This document shows, piece by piece, positions 35,663-46,127 of a stretch of DNA of 64,000 nt. The stretch comes from Cladorrhinum sp. PSN259 (lineage: Eukaryota; Ascomycota; Sordariomycetes; Sordariales; Podosporaceae). Position 1 is the stretch's first letter, and each line of letters begins with the position of its first letter. The notes under the pieces are model-generated. The model was not told the origin of the DNA and ran no database searches. It saw only the letters and a list, made by a program, of their open reading frames with translations. The stretch is from contig MU867060.1 in NCBI GenBank assembly GCA_033725935.1, positions 682,001 through 746,000 on the forward strand, written 5' to 3'. The position numbers and the translations under genes are program-made.

Positions 35663-35815
35663 TACTTGGAAAACTGCAGCTCTGGTACTGGCGGGTATCC
35701 CCGCGGGCTTCTCATTGCTGGGTTGGATGCTCGTTGAAACTAATGTGCCGAAAACGAGCCCGGAATTGGAGGATAAGTGTGAGAAGACCGCAAAGCTGTG
35801 GGATGTTGCTAAATC
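35663..35815 (+). pseudogene. Fragment of a second MFS transporter copy
   Basis: This 153-bp stretch aligns without gaps to 30292-30444 inside exon 3 of the MFS gene, with 16 differences by my count (about 90% identical). It encodes WKTAALVLAGIPAGFSLLGW followed by the acidic loop (ELEDKCEKTAKLWDVAKS) with no stop. Most changes are at third codon positions. Similarity stops abruptly on both sides, with no exon boundary there, so it is a truncated relic of a diverged paralogue rather than a fresh duplication. The changes are not the one-directional C-to-T pattern of RIP. Confidence 0.88.
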
Positions 35816-36087
35816 ACAAAAAAAAAACAAATAATTTCTCTTGTCTTCCTTCACTTCTTTTGCTGTCATAATTTAAGAAATTGCGTTGATGTTGACCTGA
35901 ACTGAGGTACCTCACGGTCTAGGCAACAATAGCCAAGATATCTTGATGGAGTGAAACTTATACGCTCCAATGTTTCAAATTTGCGTACATTCAAAAGTAA
36001 TAGAATACACTTAAAAACCCCCGCCTGCCTTATCCCGCCATGCTTTTTATATACCCCTTTTGTTACATGCCTCCCAATTTTATAAAC

Positions 36088-38195
36088 TTATTTCTTCTTC
36101 ATCCCCTCCAAATACTCAATATCACCCGCTTCCCTGAGCTTAGTGCCCTTGACAATGACGGCCTCCTCCATTTCAAGCTGATACTTCTTCATGGCCTCCT
36201 GGTACTGCGGGACATAAGCGCCCAAAATACGGACAGCCAGGAGGGCAGCATTGGTAGAGTTGTTGATACCTACTGTGGCGGTCGGGACACCTCTCTGTTT
36301 GTTCATATCAGTATCATTTTCACCAGAATAAGATGAAGTAAACCTACAGGCATCTGCACAATACTCAACAAGCTATCAATTCCATCAAGATGAGTAGCTT
36401 TGACGGGAACACCAATAACAGGTAGGGGAGTCTCGGACGAAATCATGCCCGGAAGGTGGGCAGCGCCACCAGCAGCGGCGATGATAACCTTGATACCCTT
36501 GCCTGCGGCCTCATCCGCGACGCGCATCATGTACTTGGGTGTGCGGTGAGCCGAGGTGATATCCAGCGCATAAGGGACGTTGAATTCCCTAAGAATGTCC
36601 AAACCGGCTTTGAGAACTGGCAGGTCTGAGTCAGAGCCCATGGTGACGAGGACGAGAGGCTTGCTATTATCGGTCGGCGACAGAGCCTCAAGTTCAGCTC
36701 TCTGCTCGACTTGGTCTTCCACATGGTCCTCGACCTTATCCTCAGGCTTGTCTCCAGGCGTCTCCTCAGTCTTGTGCTCCAAGGTGGCGGCATATATAGC
36801 CTTGGAAAGCGGCTCAGGGGTCTTGGAGCCATTGACTGCTGTGGAAGGCTCCTGGATAGGACGGAGGGTCTCCAAGGTGGCTTGAAGACGATCCTGCCTG
36901 ATATTATCGACGGCATCTATGAAGGTCTTGGCCTTGGCCTCGAGCTCCTTGATTGAGCATGGACCGGTGATGGTGATGTGGCCAATCTTGCGACCAGGCT
37001 TGGATGCCTTCCCGTAGAGATGGAGGTAGACATCCATGTCATCGCCAAAGGTGCCACGAGCCAGGCTTGAAAGCTCGTGATGAGAATTAGGCTCGGCACC
37101 ACCGAGGATATTGAGCATAATGGCCGACTTAACTCTGGGGGTTAGCTTTTCAGGAACGGGGAGGTCAAGAACGGCGTGCAGTTGAGCCTTGAACTGCGAC
37201 ATATAGGGGACGGCCTCAATCGTGTGATGGCCGGAGTTGTGAGGGCGAGGAGCGACCTCGTTGACCATCAGGGATCCTGGAATTGTCGTTAGTAAAAGTT
37301 TTGGTTCTCCCTTTGTACAACTAGAGAAAAGCTTACCATCCTCAAGAACAAACATCTCAACTGCGAAAACACCCCTGCCCCATACGGTGCTGATAACATC
37401 GGTTGCCAGCTTCCTTGCGTTCTCAGCAATCTCCTCAGGGACGTCTCTCGGGGGCATGAAGACCTTGGTGCATATGCTGTCTTCATGGACTGTCTCAACA
37501 GCTGGGTATGCGACACAGCCCCTGAGAGTACCGTCATCCTTCTCTGTTCTGATAACCATCACGGAAAGCTCCTTGACGAAGGGTGCCCATTTCTCGGCAT
37601 AGAGGGGAAGGGTTCCCAGGGCCTTGATAGCTTCATCAAAGTCTGCCTCGCTGTCGACCTTAAAGTTTCCTCTCCCGTCATAGCTCCCCTTGCGTGCCTT
37701 AAGCATAAAGGGGAAGCCAAACCTCTCACCGGCCTTCTTGAGTGAGTCAAGGGTTGCGTCGCCCGAGTTGATGGCCACCTGCTCAGCAATAGGAATTCCC
37801 TTGCCACTTGAGCTGAAGTGCTCTTTTTGGAGGTACTTATCTTGGATAAGACGGATGGTTCTCCATGAAGGGTGAACTGGTGGCCTGTGAGTGGCGGTAC
37901 CCTCCTCAGTCTCGACCTCTACGCCGTTCTTCTCAATCTCCTCCAGCACCTCGGTGTCGACATGCTCAATCTCGACTGATAAGTAATCAGAAATCGCAGC
38001 GAGCTCCTTGATGCGGGCAGCATCCTTGAATGAGCCGGTGACATGGCGGTTGGTGTTGTGAGCCTGCTTGGCAGGCGCGTTCTCCTCATCCAAGATGGCG
38101 ATGTCAATTCCCAGTGGGTTCGCAGCCTCGCAAAGCATGCGACCCAATTGACCACCCCCCAGCAGGCCGATTACTGTGTTTCCCTCGACCGACAT
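36088..38195 (-). CDS. ADE2: Phosphoribosylaminoimidazole carboxylase (Ade2)
   Basis: Exons 38195-37337, 37276-36348 and 36294-36088 encode 664 residues, with introns of 60 and 53 nt. The N-terminal part is a PurK-type ATP-grasp domain (GLLGGGQLGRMLCEAANPLG, KARKGSYDGRGN, EVAPRPHNSGHHTIEA). The C-terminal part is a PurE-type domain (VTMGSDSDLP, SAHRTPKYM, GAAHLPGM, QMPRGVPTATVGINNSTNAA). Fungi carry both in one polypeptide that carboxylates AIR to CAIR in de novo purine synthesis, in the cytosol. A Glu/Asp/Lys-rich insert (about residues 445-490) separates the domains. The chosen ATG has an A at -3 and sits 7 codons before the first beta strand, as in other Ade2 proteins. The frame is open for another 94 codons to an ATG at 38477 (see findings). 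It shares a divergent promoter with DUS4. Confidence 0.96.
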
Positions 38196-39044
38196 GATAG
38201 TGTAGGGTGGTAGTGTTTCTTCTAAAAGTTCGTCTGCCTCCGATGACTCTTCTTCGAAAAGTTCCTGGTCCTCAGATGATGATGATGAATCCTCGGCCTC
38301 GACTGATTCTGCCAATGGTGGCCCCGACGGTCCTCCCTCGGTTCCTTCAGGTTCAAGTGGAACCTCTAGTGATTCTTCTACGCTCTTTGGCTTGTTGGGT
38401 TGTTTTGGTGGTGGTTTTCTGAGCTTGCCTTTTCTCTTCCTTCTTGACAATTTTTGCCGCGAGACCAAATGACCCATCAGCAGCTGAAATCTTAAAAAGT
38501 GGCTGTCATAACACGTTTGGTCCTTTGTTAGGGGAAGATGTGCCGGTATGCACACCGAAACTTTAAGCTTAATGACTCGGCTTTTATGTCACAGCATGTT
38601 CCCTGCGCTGCGGGTTTTGCTCTCTGATATCGTGGGGTGCCCTTCGTCACCGGGAAGTATTTTACAATTTCAGCCAATCAGAACCCCGCATTCAGCTGTC
38701 ACTTCTTGCCCCCTCCACACACCTGCGGGGGAAACTGGAGTTTGTCCAACCGAACTTTCAGGATTGCAAAAAATGGTTCGGTCAAGAACGGGCGAACCGT
38801 TGCGCCTATATCGGACAACAGGTGGTAAAAAGACGGTTTAGAGTCAGAAAACACATTGACTAGTTCGGTTGGTCAGATACGCAGTTTTCGGTAATTACCT
38901 GTACAGATCTATCGGGTTGACTCACCTAGGTGAGAGTTGTTCACATTGAGGGCCACTTGCTACCCGATCAACACCATTTTCATTGGCTTCAAGTCATATA
39001 AGTCACACTGTGGATTCTTGGATTATAATCACACATTTTTCAAC
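38196..39044. promoter_or_regulatory. Divergent ADE2-DUS4 promoter region
   Basis: About 850 bp lie between the two start codons; its left third is an open, acidic-coding frame continuous with ADE2. It contains TGACTC at 38573-38578 and a full TGACTCA at 38919-38925. In yeast TGACTC is bound by Bas1 on purine genes and TGACTCA by Gcn4 (CPC-1 in Neurospora). Confidence 0.6.
38919..38935. promoter_or_regulatory. TGACTCA element overlapping a 14-bp perfect palindrome
   Basis: TGACTCA occupies 38919-38925 and overlaps ctcacctaggtgag at 38922-38935, which is identical on both strands. The site lies 110-126 nt before the DUS4 ATG and about 720 nt before the ADE2 ATG. The TGACTCA consensus is that of Gcn4/CPC-1-type bZIP factors; function here is inferred. 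Confidence 0.5.
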
Positions 39045-40429
39045 ATGGCGGACGTATTAAGTCTAGAATACATACAGTAAGATGTTACTCAGATTATGAG
39101 TGACCAGAATGACTTACACCTTCACCCATCTTCAGTCCCCTCAAACTTTTTGATATTGCCAAAATTGAAAAGAGACTGCTCTATACATCAGCGCCTATGG
39201 TGCGGTACAGCAAAGCAAGTTGGCCTCATATATCCTCCCTCACACTAATTCATAAACCACCCTCTAACCTAAATATTAGCTCGCCTTCCGTCAAACATGC
39301 CACCAATACGGCACCGACCTATGCTGGACGCCCATGATCTTGGCAAAAGAATTCAACAGAAACAATTTCGCCAGAGACAGCGACTTCACCATATCCACCA
39401 AAGGCACTCAACCGCCCACCATCGTCCAATTCGGCGCCAACGACCCGCAAGAACTAGCCAGAGCATCATCCCTCGTCGTCCCCTTCGCCAGCGGCGTCGA
39501 CCTCAACTGCGGATGTCCCCAATCATGGGCCTGCGCCTCAACACTAGGCGCCGCTCTAATGGAGAAACGAGAGCTCGTCCGTGACATGGTAATAGCCACT
39601 CGTGAACAACTCCGGCAGGACGGATGGGATGTCGGCGTAGACAAGGACATGAACAGCTCCAAGGGGCGAAGCGTAAGCGTCAAGATTAGAGTTCACAAGG
39701 ATCTTCGGTATATTCTTTCCCTCCCCTAATTCCCCTTTTTTATTCATCTCTCTTCCCCTTTCTTCCTAACTAAAGTTTATCTGTATGATTAGAAAAACAA
39801 TAGACTTCATAACAACGGTCCTAGGAGACTCCTCCTCCTCCTCCTCCTCCTCCCGCAACATAGACTTTCTCACGATCCACCCCCGAACGAAGCAAACCCC
39901 CTCCAGCACGCCCGTAAACCTCGAAGCCCTGGAACTCCTAACCAACAAGTTCGGCGACCAAGTGCCCATCTTATTATCGGGCGACGTCTTCGCTCTCAAC
40001 GCTCTACCTTTCTCCTCACCCCTTCTTGACCCATCTTTGCTCCCTACTTTCACTTCTTCTAACTCTGCGCCACCACCGGTTAAGACGACACCGCTGTTAA
40101 ATATGCCGAAACTAGCAGGTCTAATGTCCGCAAGAGCGCAGCTGTGCAATCCGGCCCTGTACGCGGGTTACGACGCCTGTCCCTGGGAAGCGGTCGAGGC
40201 GTTCATGAATAATGTCGCTGGGGCGCCCTTGCCGTTCAAGTTGACGCTGCATCACGTTTCCGAGATGTGCGCACCGGGGATGGGGCCGAACAAGAATGCG
40301 CTGCTGAGTAAACAGGAGAGGAGCGCGTTGATGCGGTGTGGGGATATGTTGGAGTTGATTGATTTTTTGGATGAGAAGAGAGAAGGAGGTATAAGGAGAA
40401 TGAGGAGGCGGAGGGAGGAGTACGAATAG
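39045..40429 (+). CDS. dus4: tRNA-dihydrouridine synthase (Dus4-like)
   Basis: Exons 39045-39076, 39136-39214, 39280-39707 and 39793-40429 encode 391 residues. The N-terminal exons read IEKRLLYTSAPMVRYSK-LAFRQTC, as in Dus4. Intron 2 has a GC donor (AAA|GCAAGT). The FMN-dependent TIM-barrel motifs are present: APMV, TPMI, IVQFGAND, DLNCGCPQSWA with the catalytic Cys near residue 116, VKIRVHKD, TIHPRTK, LLSGDV and GLMSARAQLCNPALYAG. Yeast Dus4 reduces uridines 20a/20b in the D loop of cytosolic tRNAs. A microsatellite (TCC)n encodes eight Ser at 39831-39854. A second Pro/Ser insert lies near residues 270-300. The C-terminus is Arg/Glu-rich. The four-exon model is consistent in phase at every junction. 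Confidence 0.93.
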
Positions 40430-41101
40430 TCCAGAGGTCTAGAGAGTATAAGTGTCACTAAATGCAAAGAGAAAGAAGAAAGTCACCAGATTTTGGCTAT
40501 CATGGGATTTTTTTGGCTGGTTCAGCTAACTAACACCTGAGTGTGCCTATTGGTGACCCGTCTCACTTTGGAATCGCTCATTCAAGTCCCAACTTGAACT
40601 CTTCATCTCCGTCTCCAACTTTGCTCCCTTATTCCAGGTTATTCTCAGTTCTTAAAAGAAAAACCCCTCTGCTTCCGGTCCCTTATGCCCAATAGCTGGC
40701 CTTGCCTGCTTGCCTGTAGCCCCCATACTGATTTACACTACCCAACAATACTGAATCAAGAGCGCAGGCCACCAGAGTTCTTCTTCCAATGACACAAAAG
40801 GGAAGGAAAAAAAAAGAATTACACATATCTTGTGATAGAACGAAACGAACTGCCTTCTTCCGTTCAAGTGAGTGCCGTAAAACATCGGCAAAGAAGGAAG
40901 AAAAGGAAACAGAGGAAAAAAAGAAGGGAAAAAACATGGGTGTCCATCACCCAACACCCTACTCCCATCCTTTCCTCAAACAATAATACGGGACTGATGC
41001 ATGCTAGCCCCCATCTCCCACCATCCGTTCCCCCTTTGTGACGCCAGTGAAAACCCAAATATGCCAGTTCATATGTTGTTGTATGTTTTGACATATGCAG
41101 A
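40430..41101. other. Convergent intergenic region (DUS4 / cyclin)
   Basis: This 672-bp 3'-3' spacer holds A-rich stretches around 40800-40940 suitable for 3' UTRs. I see no gene. Confidence 0.6.
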
Positions 41102-42669
41102 TTATGATGCCTTAATCTCGCCTTCATCCTCATCATCATCTTCCAATTTCGGCTTCTTCGCTTCCATCTCCTCCCGTTCTTCCAATTCTGCACTCTTTCT
41201 CTTAGTAAACCTCGGCGGCGAGACAAGCGCACCTCCATTTCCTTCCAAATTTTGGTCACGATCGGTATCATGAATAGACAAGTGATTCGCAGCCGCCTTT
41301 AGAGCCGCATCTGAATCGCCTCTGCCCTGCTGGTCCGCAGCCTGAGAAGTCTCAATACTAGCATGCGGCGCCGCTTCTGCCGCAGCACGATCTCGCTCGC
41401 CGTCATCTTCCTGCTTAACAACAGTAGCTTGCCTGACATGGACACTGCTATTGTTATTATTCTCCTGCTGATGATGATTACTGCTGCTCTCAGTCGTCGA
41501 CCTGCCATTGACCTTCGGCTTCGGACTTGTTGGCGTTGGCGTCCCATTCTGGCTCGCCAGTCTCCTGGTGCCTCCCAGGTCAAACTGCGGCGAGGCGGGC
41601 ACGTTAGGATCCCTCTTCTTAATCGGGTTGTCCCTGTAAAATTCGCACACGATATTGACTGCTAGAGCGATATTCTCTTCGTTTGCATGCAAAGCCTCCC
41701 ACCACGGCCGTCCGTTAATGTCGTCGATTTGACTCTTGGTGACCGTCAGAGCAAAGAATATGGCGCCGCTGGCGATATCCTTTGCGGTCAGCAGAAGAGG
41801 GACAACGGTGAGGCATGCGTCGTTACAGAACGCCCAGGCCGAGTCCCTAATCGCGGCCTCATTGTGGTAGCTTAGATTAAGCGCCTTGAACTGCTCACGG
41901 AGATGGTTGAGCGGGTTCTCCACCGAGAGATCAAATGTGAGGACCTCAAGCATGATTTCCTCATACATCAGGATGTTGTCCCGCCAACGCCAGTACTCCT
42001 TGCTCTGTTCATCCAGCTCAAGCTTGTTGTCCTTTTGAGCAACCTTGGCGACCGAAATGATAACATCTTTCGTCTTGCGGCAGTTCTCTTCTGTCTTGTT
42101 GGCCAGAAACAATGCGGTCGCAGCTATATTCTGGTTTCGTGTTAATGACCTGGGGCTTCATCTCAACCACTAAACCCATCTGAATCACTTACATAGTGAT
42201 GTACGCCACCCTTTTCCTGATCCATACTGTAACGCATGTAAAATCGATGGAAGAAGACACTAGCAACCCATATCGTTATTGCGGGCAGTTCCAGTATGAC
42301 GGCGGCCTGCTTGATGAAATTGATACCCTTTGCTCTCCTGAGTCTCTCCTCGGCAATGCTCATTCCATCTATGATGCTCGGCGTGCTCACTACCTCGTCC
42401 CGGGTGAAGAGCCATTGTTCGCGACGCGGCTGTTGGTGCCGCGGTGAGTTGGGATGGGCAGGCGACTGAGCGCTTCGGCGGGAATGGGGACGAGGTGGCG
42501 ACGTTCTCGAAGTATGGGTAGGCGGTGATGGGACAGCAGGCGGGACATCGCGCCTTCTCGATGGGGACTTGGAAAGCCGCTCTACCAAAGAGGTCGGTGG
42601 TTTTGGTGGGAGAGAAGGTGGCTGGTAAGCCTCTCTCGCCGGACGGTACCGGTCGATGTTTGAAGACAT
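41102..42669 (-). CDS. Cyclin T/K-type protein (Pch1/Ctk2-like, CTD-kinase cyclin)
   Basis: Exons 42669-42193 and 42130-41102 encode 501 residues, with a 62-nt phase-0 intron. A Pro/Ser/Arg-rich N-terminus is followed by the first cyclin box from about residue 95 (WLFTRDEVVSTPSIIDGMSIAEE, HRFYMRYSM, NIAATALFLANKTEENCRK). A second box holds YEEIMLEVLTFDL, DSAWAFCNDA and PLLLTAKDIASGAIFFAL. The C-terminal third is disordered: Asn/Gln/Ser-rich, then Lys/Glu-rich with a basic KKPKLEDDDEDEGE end. The combination of the TPS-(I)-DG motif and KTEE marks transcription cyclins (T, K, C, L types), which partner Cdk9- or Cdk12-like kinases that phosphorylate the RNA polymerase II C-terminal domain. S. 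pombe Pch1 and yeast Ctk2/Bur2 are candidate counterparts; I cannot choose between them. Confidence 0.88.
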
Positions 42670-44477
42670 TGTTTTCTCAGATCGCGACCAGGCAAATGAC
42701 GTCGCGCTCTGCAATCCTCCCTCCCCTTAGCACCGCTTAGAGTAGTGACAGGTTCGTGATAGGCATTGGTTTCGTCGGCTAATCCAGGAGCACGGCGCTG
42801 GAAGAATGCGATCACGGTTGCGAGGTGTGGTGAATAGCTGTAAGTTGTTCGTGGAAAGTTGCGTAGAATCGACGGAAACCATCTCTGGAATTCCAAGGTT
42901 TATCGTTCTTTATCAGTGAATGGAGCTTGTATGTGGCCCGTGCATCCTATCTTTTGGGATTCCATATTCGGGTGCCATTCAGACAGACCTCTCAATGGCA
43001 AACCTATCATTGCTGCACAATGGAAATTGATTGCTTTGCAGATATTATTAATTTACATTGCGCTCTTTGGGGGTATCGTAATCTAGTGCACGGTAGAACC
43101 GGGCTGTCTTTTGATCTAATACAATGATTGCCGCTGGTGCCAGAATAACGAGGAGCGATGGGCCGTTGCGCTGGTTGGGGAGTCAAAATCTTCTGGACCC
43201 TAACCCTGAGCACTGAACTGCATTTTAACAGATCCATATGTATAGAAGAATACTAGGAGTCCATCTTCACTTTTACCCCTTTTTCATGTGAAAAAAGAAG
43301 AAGAAAGAACCAAAAAAAGGGGGGGAAAGAAGGGAAAAATCAGAGTATTGAATGTTAGGGAATTAATAGGAACACGAATTCACCAGGCATTATTCATGGC
43401 TCCAGGTACGGGCAAACAAAGCCGCGTGTAATCCAGGGACAAAGTGGGCAGGAGACGGGACGATTCTTTCATCGGACCCCGGGGCCTTCCTTTCTTTTGC
43501 GATGGTTGTGTCAGCGCCACCTGACAACCTGAGAAGGAGCTGAGAAAACTTGAACCTCGGGGAATCATTGATAGAGTTCTTTTCCGTTAAAACAGGCTGA
43601 CGGTACTTTACCCATACATGAAAGTGAAAAAAGGGATTGCGGAGGAATGGATGCCATGCTTCCGCGAATTATGTAAATTGAAATGCGCTGGTCCTGTCAG
43701 GAAGCGGCTTTGACCGGCCTTCCCCAGATCCCAAGACAATGGAGCGGCAGGGCCGAGAATTCAGGCGCCTGTCTCCCTGGACGGACAGGGCGATCCGGGG
43801 CTGAGAATAGATCGCTTGAACTTGCGCCCAGCCCGGCCCAGTCCGCCCGACCACAAATCTTTTTAGGTTGCCCTTTCAGTCGGGAACCTGGCACCTCTGG
43901 GTAAAAAAACAGGCTTTTCTGGTCAGTCATTGGGCGTGTGCTGCTGCGCATGTGAACCACACACGTTGTTGCTTACGCCGTAAGGTTGTGTGTCTCCGTA
44001 CCACCACCAAATCGTAAAAGTTGTAACAAATAAAAAAGTTCCAGTCTTCCACTTCCACTCCCTCTTTCTTTTCCTTTTTTGTATAACCCACACCACCAAC
44101 CTCACATAGGGTGACCACCTTCCTCCACCAATACTACAAGGAAACGTTTTTTTTTTTTTACAAGTGAACCGATCAACCATCAATGCATATCCAGACGAAC
44201 ACAGTCGACAATTCCTCTTCTTTCTTCAAGTCCTCAATGCGCGCGACTCCAAGCCACAAGGGATCGAGCAGAGATACTGAAGCACGCGCTGACGCTGGGC
44301 GACGCCGGGGAAAGGGCAAGCCTTGAAGAACCAACTTCGAGTTTTCATTGCCTTTAACGAACAGTATTCAAGATATTTTAATTTTGAGAATTGAAAAAGA
44401 CGGCCCGGCGCCGCGAACATTAACAATCACCTCCACTAAGCACCACCGGCATCACCACTAAACGAAAGAAATCAGAC
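42670..44477. other. Divergent promoter region (cyclin / Psk1-like kinase)
   Basis: This 1.8-kb spacer contains a CT-rich stretch and leader-like sequence just upstream of the kinase ATG (44150-44477). Open frames are short and unrecognisable. Confidence 0.55.
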
Positions 44478-46127
44478 ATGATTTCGAAGGCGACTCCCGC
44501 ACTCAAGACTGTGCGGGGGTTCAACACACCTGCGGCTTCTGGTGATGAAGATTCAGATTACTGCACGACACCTCAACATTTTGAGAAAAAGACTCCCGTC
44601 AAGCGGGGTCGCAAAGGGGTGAAGCCGAATTATATCATCCACGATGTGGTCAGCGCAAACTGCAGCCCGGTGCTCAAGCCGGTTACCTCTCCCGGCATAA
44701 GCGGCATCGGCAAGTTGCGCATGCAGATCGATTCTCTGAGCTTGAGCGCCGACACCACTGCGGCTTCTTCCCGCGCCAGCTCCCTGACCCGCAGCGAGCA
44801 CTTCTCGAGCGACACAACCATCAGCAGCAACGGTCGTCACAACAGTCGTCCCTTTTCGCGGGGTAGCAACTTGATCAAGAGCCGCAGTAACAGCGGTGAC
44901 GCGGTTTCCGAGGGGGGTTCCACTAGTTATGAGATCAACCTCGAACACGACTTTGTTAGTGATGCGCACGAGAACGGGGCTCCGCTGCTCTCGAACGTAG
45001 TTGAAGGAGGGTTGAGCCCATCTGCGAAGATTACGGCCGACGATTTTGAGCCGCTCAAGTGCCTCGGGAAGGGAACCTATGGAACGGTTCTGCTGGTCAA
45101 GCAGCGTACTACCGGCCGTCTCTACGCTCAAAAGCAGTTCAAGAAGGCTTCACTGGTGGTGCACAAGAAGTTAATAGAGCAAACTAAGACGGAGCGCCAG
45201 ATCCTCGAGAGCGTCAACCGCCACCCCTTTGTCGTCAAGCTTTATTATGCTTTCCAGGATCAGGAAAAGCTTTACTTGATTCTCGAGTACGGCCAGGGTG
45301 GCGAGCTCTTCCACCATCTGGACACTGAAAAGATGCTCTCGGAACCCATTGCGGCGTTCTACATAGCCGAGTTGGTTCTCGCTCTATCTCACCTGCATGA
45401 CAACCTGGGCGTAGTCTACCGCGATCTCAAGCCCGAGAATTGTCTTCTCGACGCGGATGGCCATCTCCTCCTCACAGACTTTGGTCTCTCTAAAGTCGCC
45501 GTTGACTCTGACGATCAGTGCAATTCGATCCTAGGAACTGTCGAGTACATGGCTCCCGAAGTCATCCAGGGCAAGAAGTACGGGAAGGCGGTGGACTGGT
45601 GGTCCCTCGGTGCGCTTGGGTACGACCTTATCACGGGTAACCCGCCCTTCCGCGGGCCCAACAACGCCAAGATCCAGGAGAACATTGTCAAGCAAAAGCT
45701 CACGAAGCCTTATTTCGTCACTTCAGATGCCTGGGACCTGCTCAGCCGCCTGTTGCGCAAGAAGCCCACCGAGCGCCTCGGCTCAAACATGCCCAAGGAC
45801 CTGCAGACCATCAAGGAACACAGATTCTTCCGCAAGATCGGCAAGATCGACTGGAAGAAGCTCGAGGCGCGTGAGATGACGCCGCCTATCCAACCCATGA
45901 TCACCGATCCTGAGCTGGCCGAGAACTTTTCGGCCGAGTTTACTGATTTGTGCCTCAGCCCTGTCGCGACGAGGTTCGATGAGAGCGAGTTGTGGGGTGG
46001 ACGCGCGATGGGAACTGGTGCTGCTCCCAGGGGTGAGGTCGCTAAGGATGACCACCTGTTTGGTGGGTTCAGCTTTGTGGCTTCGAACAGTCTGATTGAG
46101 AGCCAGTTTATGGCTGGAGGGATGTAA
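44478..46127 (+). CDS. psk1: AGC serine/threonine kinase, S6-kinase-like (Psk1 type)
   Basis: One exon encodes 549 residues. A Ser-rich N-terminus (about 185 residues) precedes a complete kinase domain: glycine loop GKGTYGTV, YAQKQF (VAIK-type Lys), E in the alphaC helix, VYRDLKPEN, DFG near residue 333, an activation loop with SILGTVEYMAPE whose Thr is the PDK1-type site, and DWWSLGALGYDLITG. The AGC C-terminal tail has TPPIQPMI and a hydrophobic motif FGGFSFVAS near residue 528 with the TOR-type Ser. In S. pombe, Psk1 is a TORC1-dependent S6 kinase; the same is inferred here from the overall layout, with no C2 domain. SCH9, the other TORC1-linked AGC kinase, is encoded about 8 kb downstream on the other strand. 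Confidence 0.88.
   Translation: MISKATPALKTVRGFNTPAASGDEDSDYCTTPQHFEKKTPVKRGRKGVKPNYIIHDVVSANCSPVLKPVTSPGISGIGKLRMQIDSLSLSADTTAASSRASSLTRSEHFSSDTTISSNGRHNSRPFSRGSNLIKSRSNSGDAVSEGGSTSYEINLEHDFVSDAHENGAPLLSNVVEGGLSPSAKITADDFEPLKCLGKGTYGTVLLVKQRTTGRLYAQKQFKKASLVVHKKLIEQTKTERQILESVNRHPFVVKLYYAFQDQEKLYLILEYGQGGELFHHLDTEKMLSEPIAAFYIAELVLALSHLHDNLGVVYRDLKPENCLLDADGHLLLTDFGLSKVAVDSDDQCNSILGTVEYMAPEVIQGKKYGKAVDWWSLGALGYDLITGNPPFRGPNNAKIQENIVKQKLTKPYFVTSDAWDLLSRLLRKKPTERLGSNMPKDLQTIKEHRFFRKIGKIDWKKLEAREMTPPIQPMITDPELAENFSAEFTDLCLSPVATRFDESELWGGRAMGTGAAPRGEVAKDDHLFGGFSFVASNSLIESQFMAGGM

Noticed and set aside
35663..35815. RIP as the cause of divergence of the MFS fragment
   Set aside because: Differences go in several directions and are mostly at third codon positions, not C-to-T/G-to-A only.
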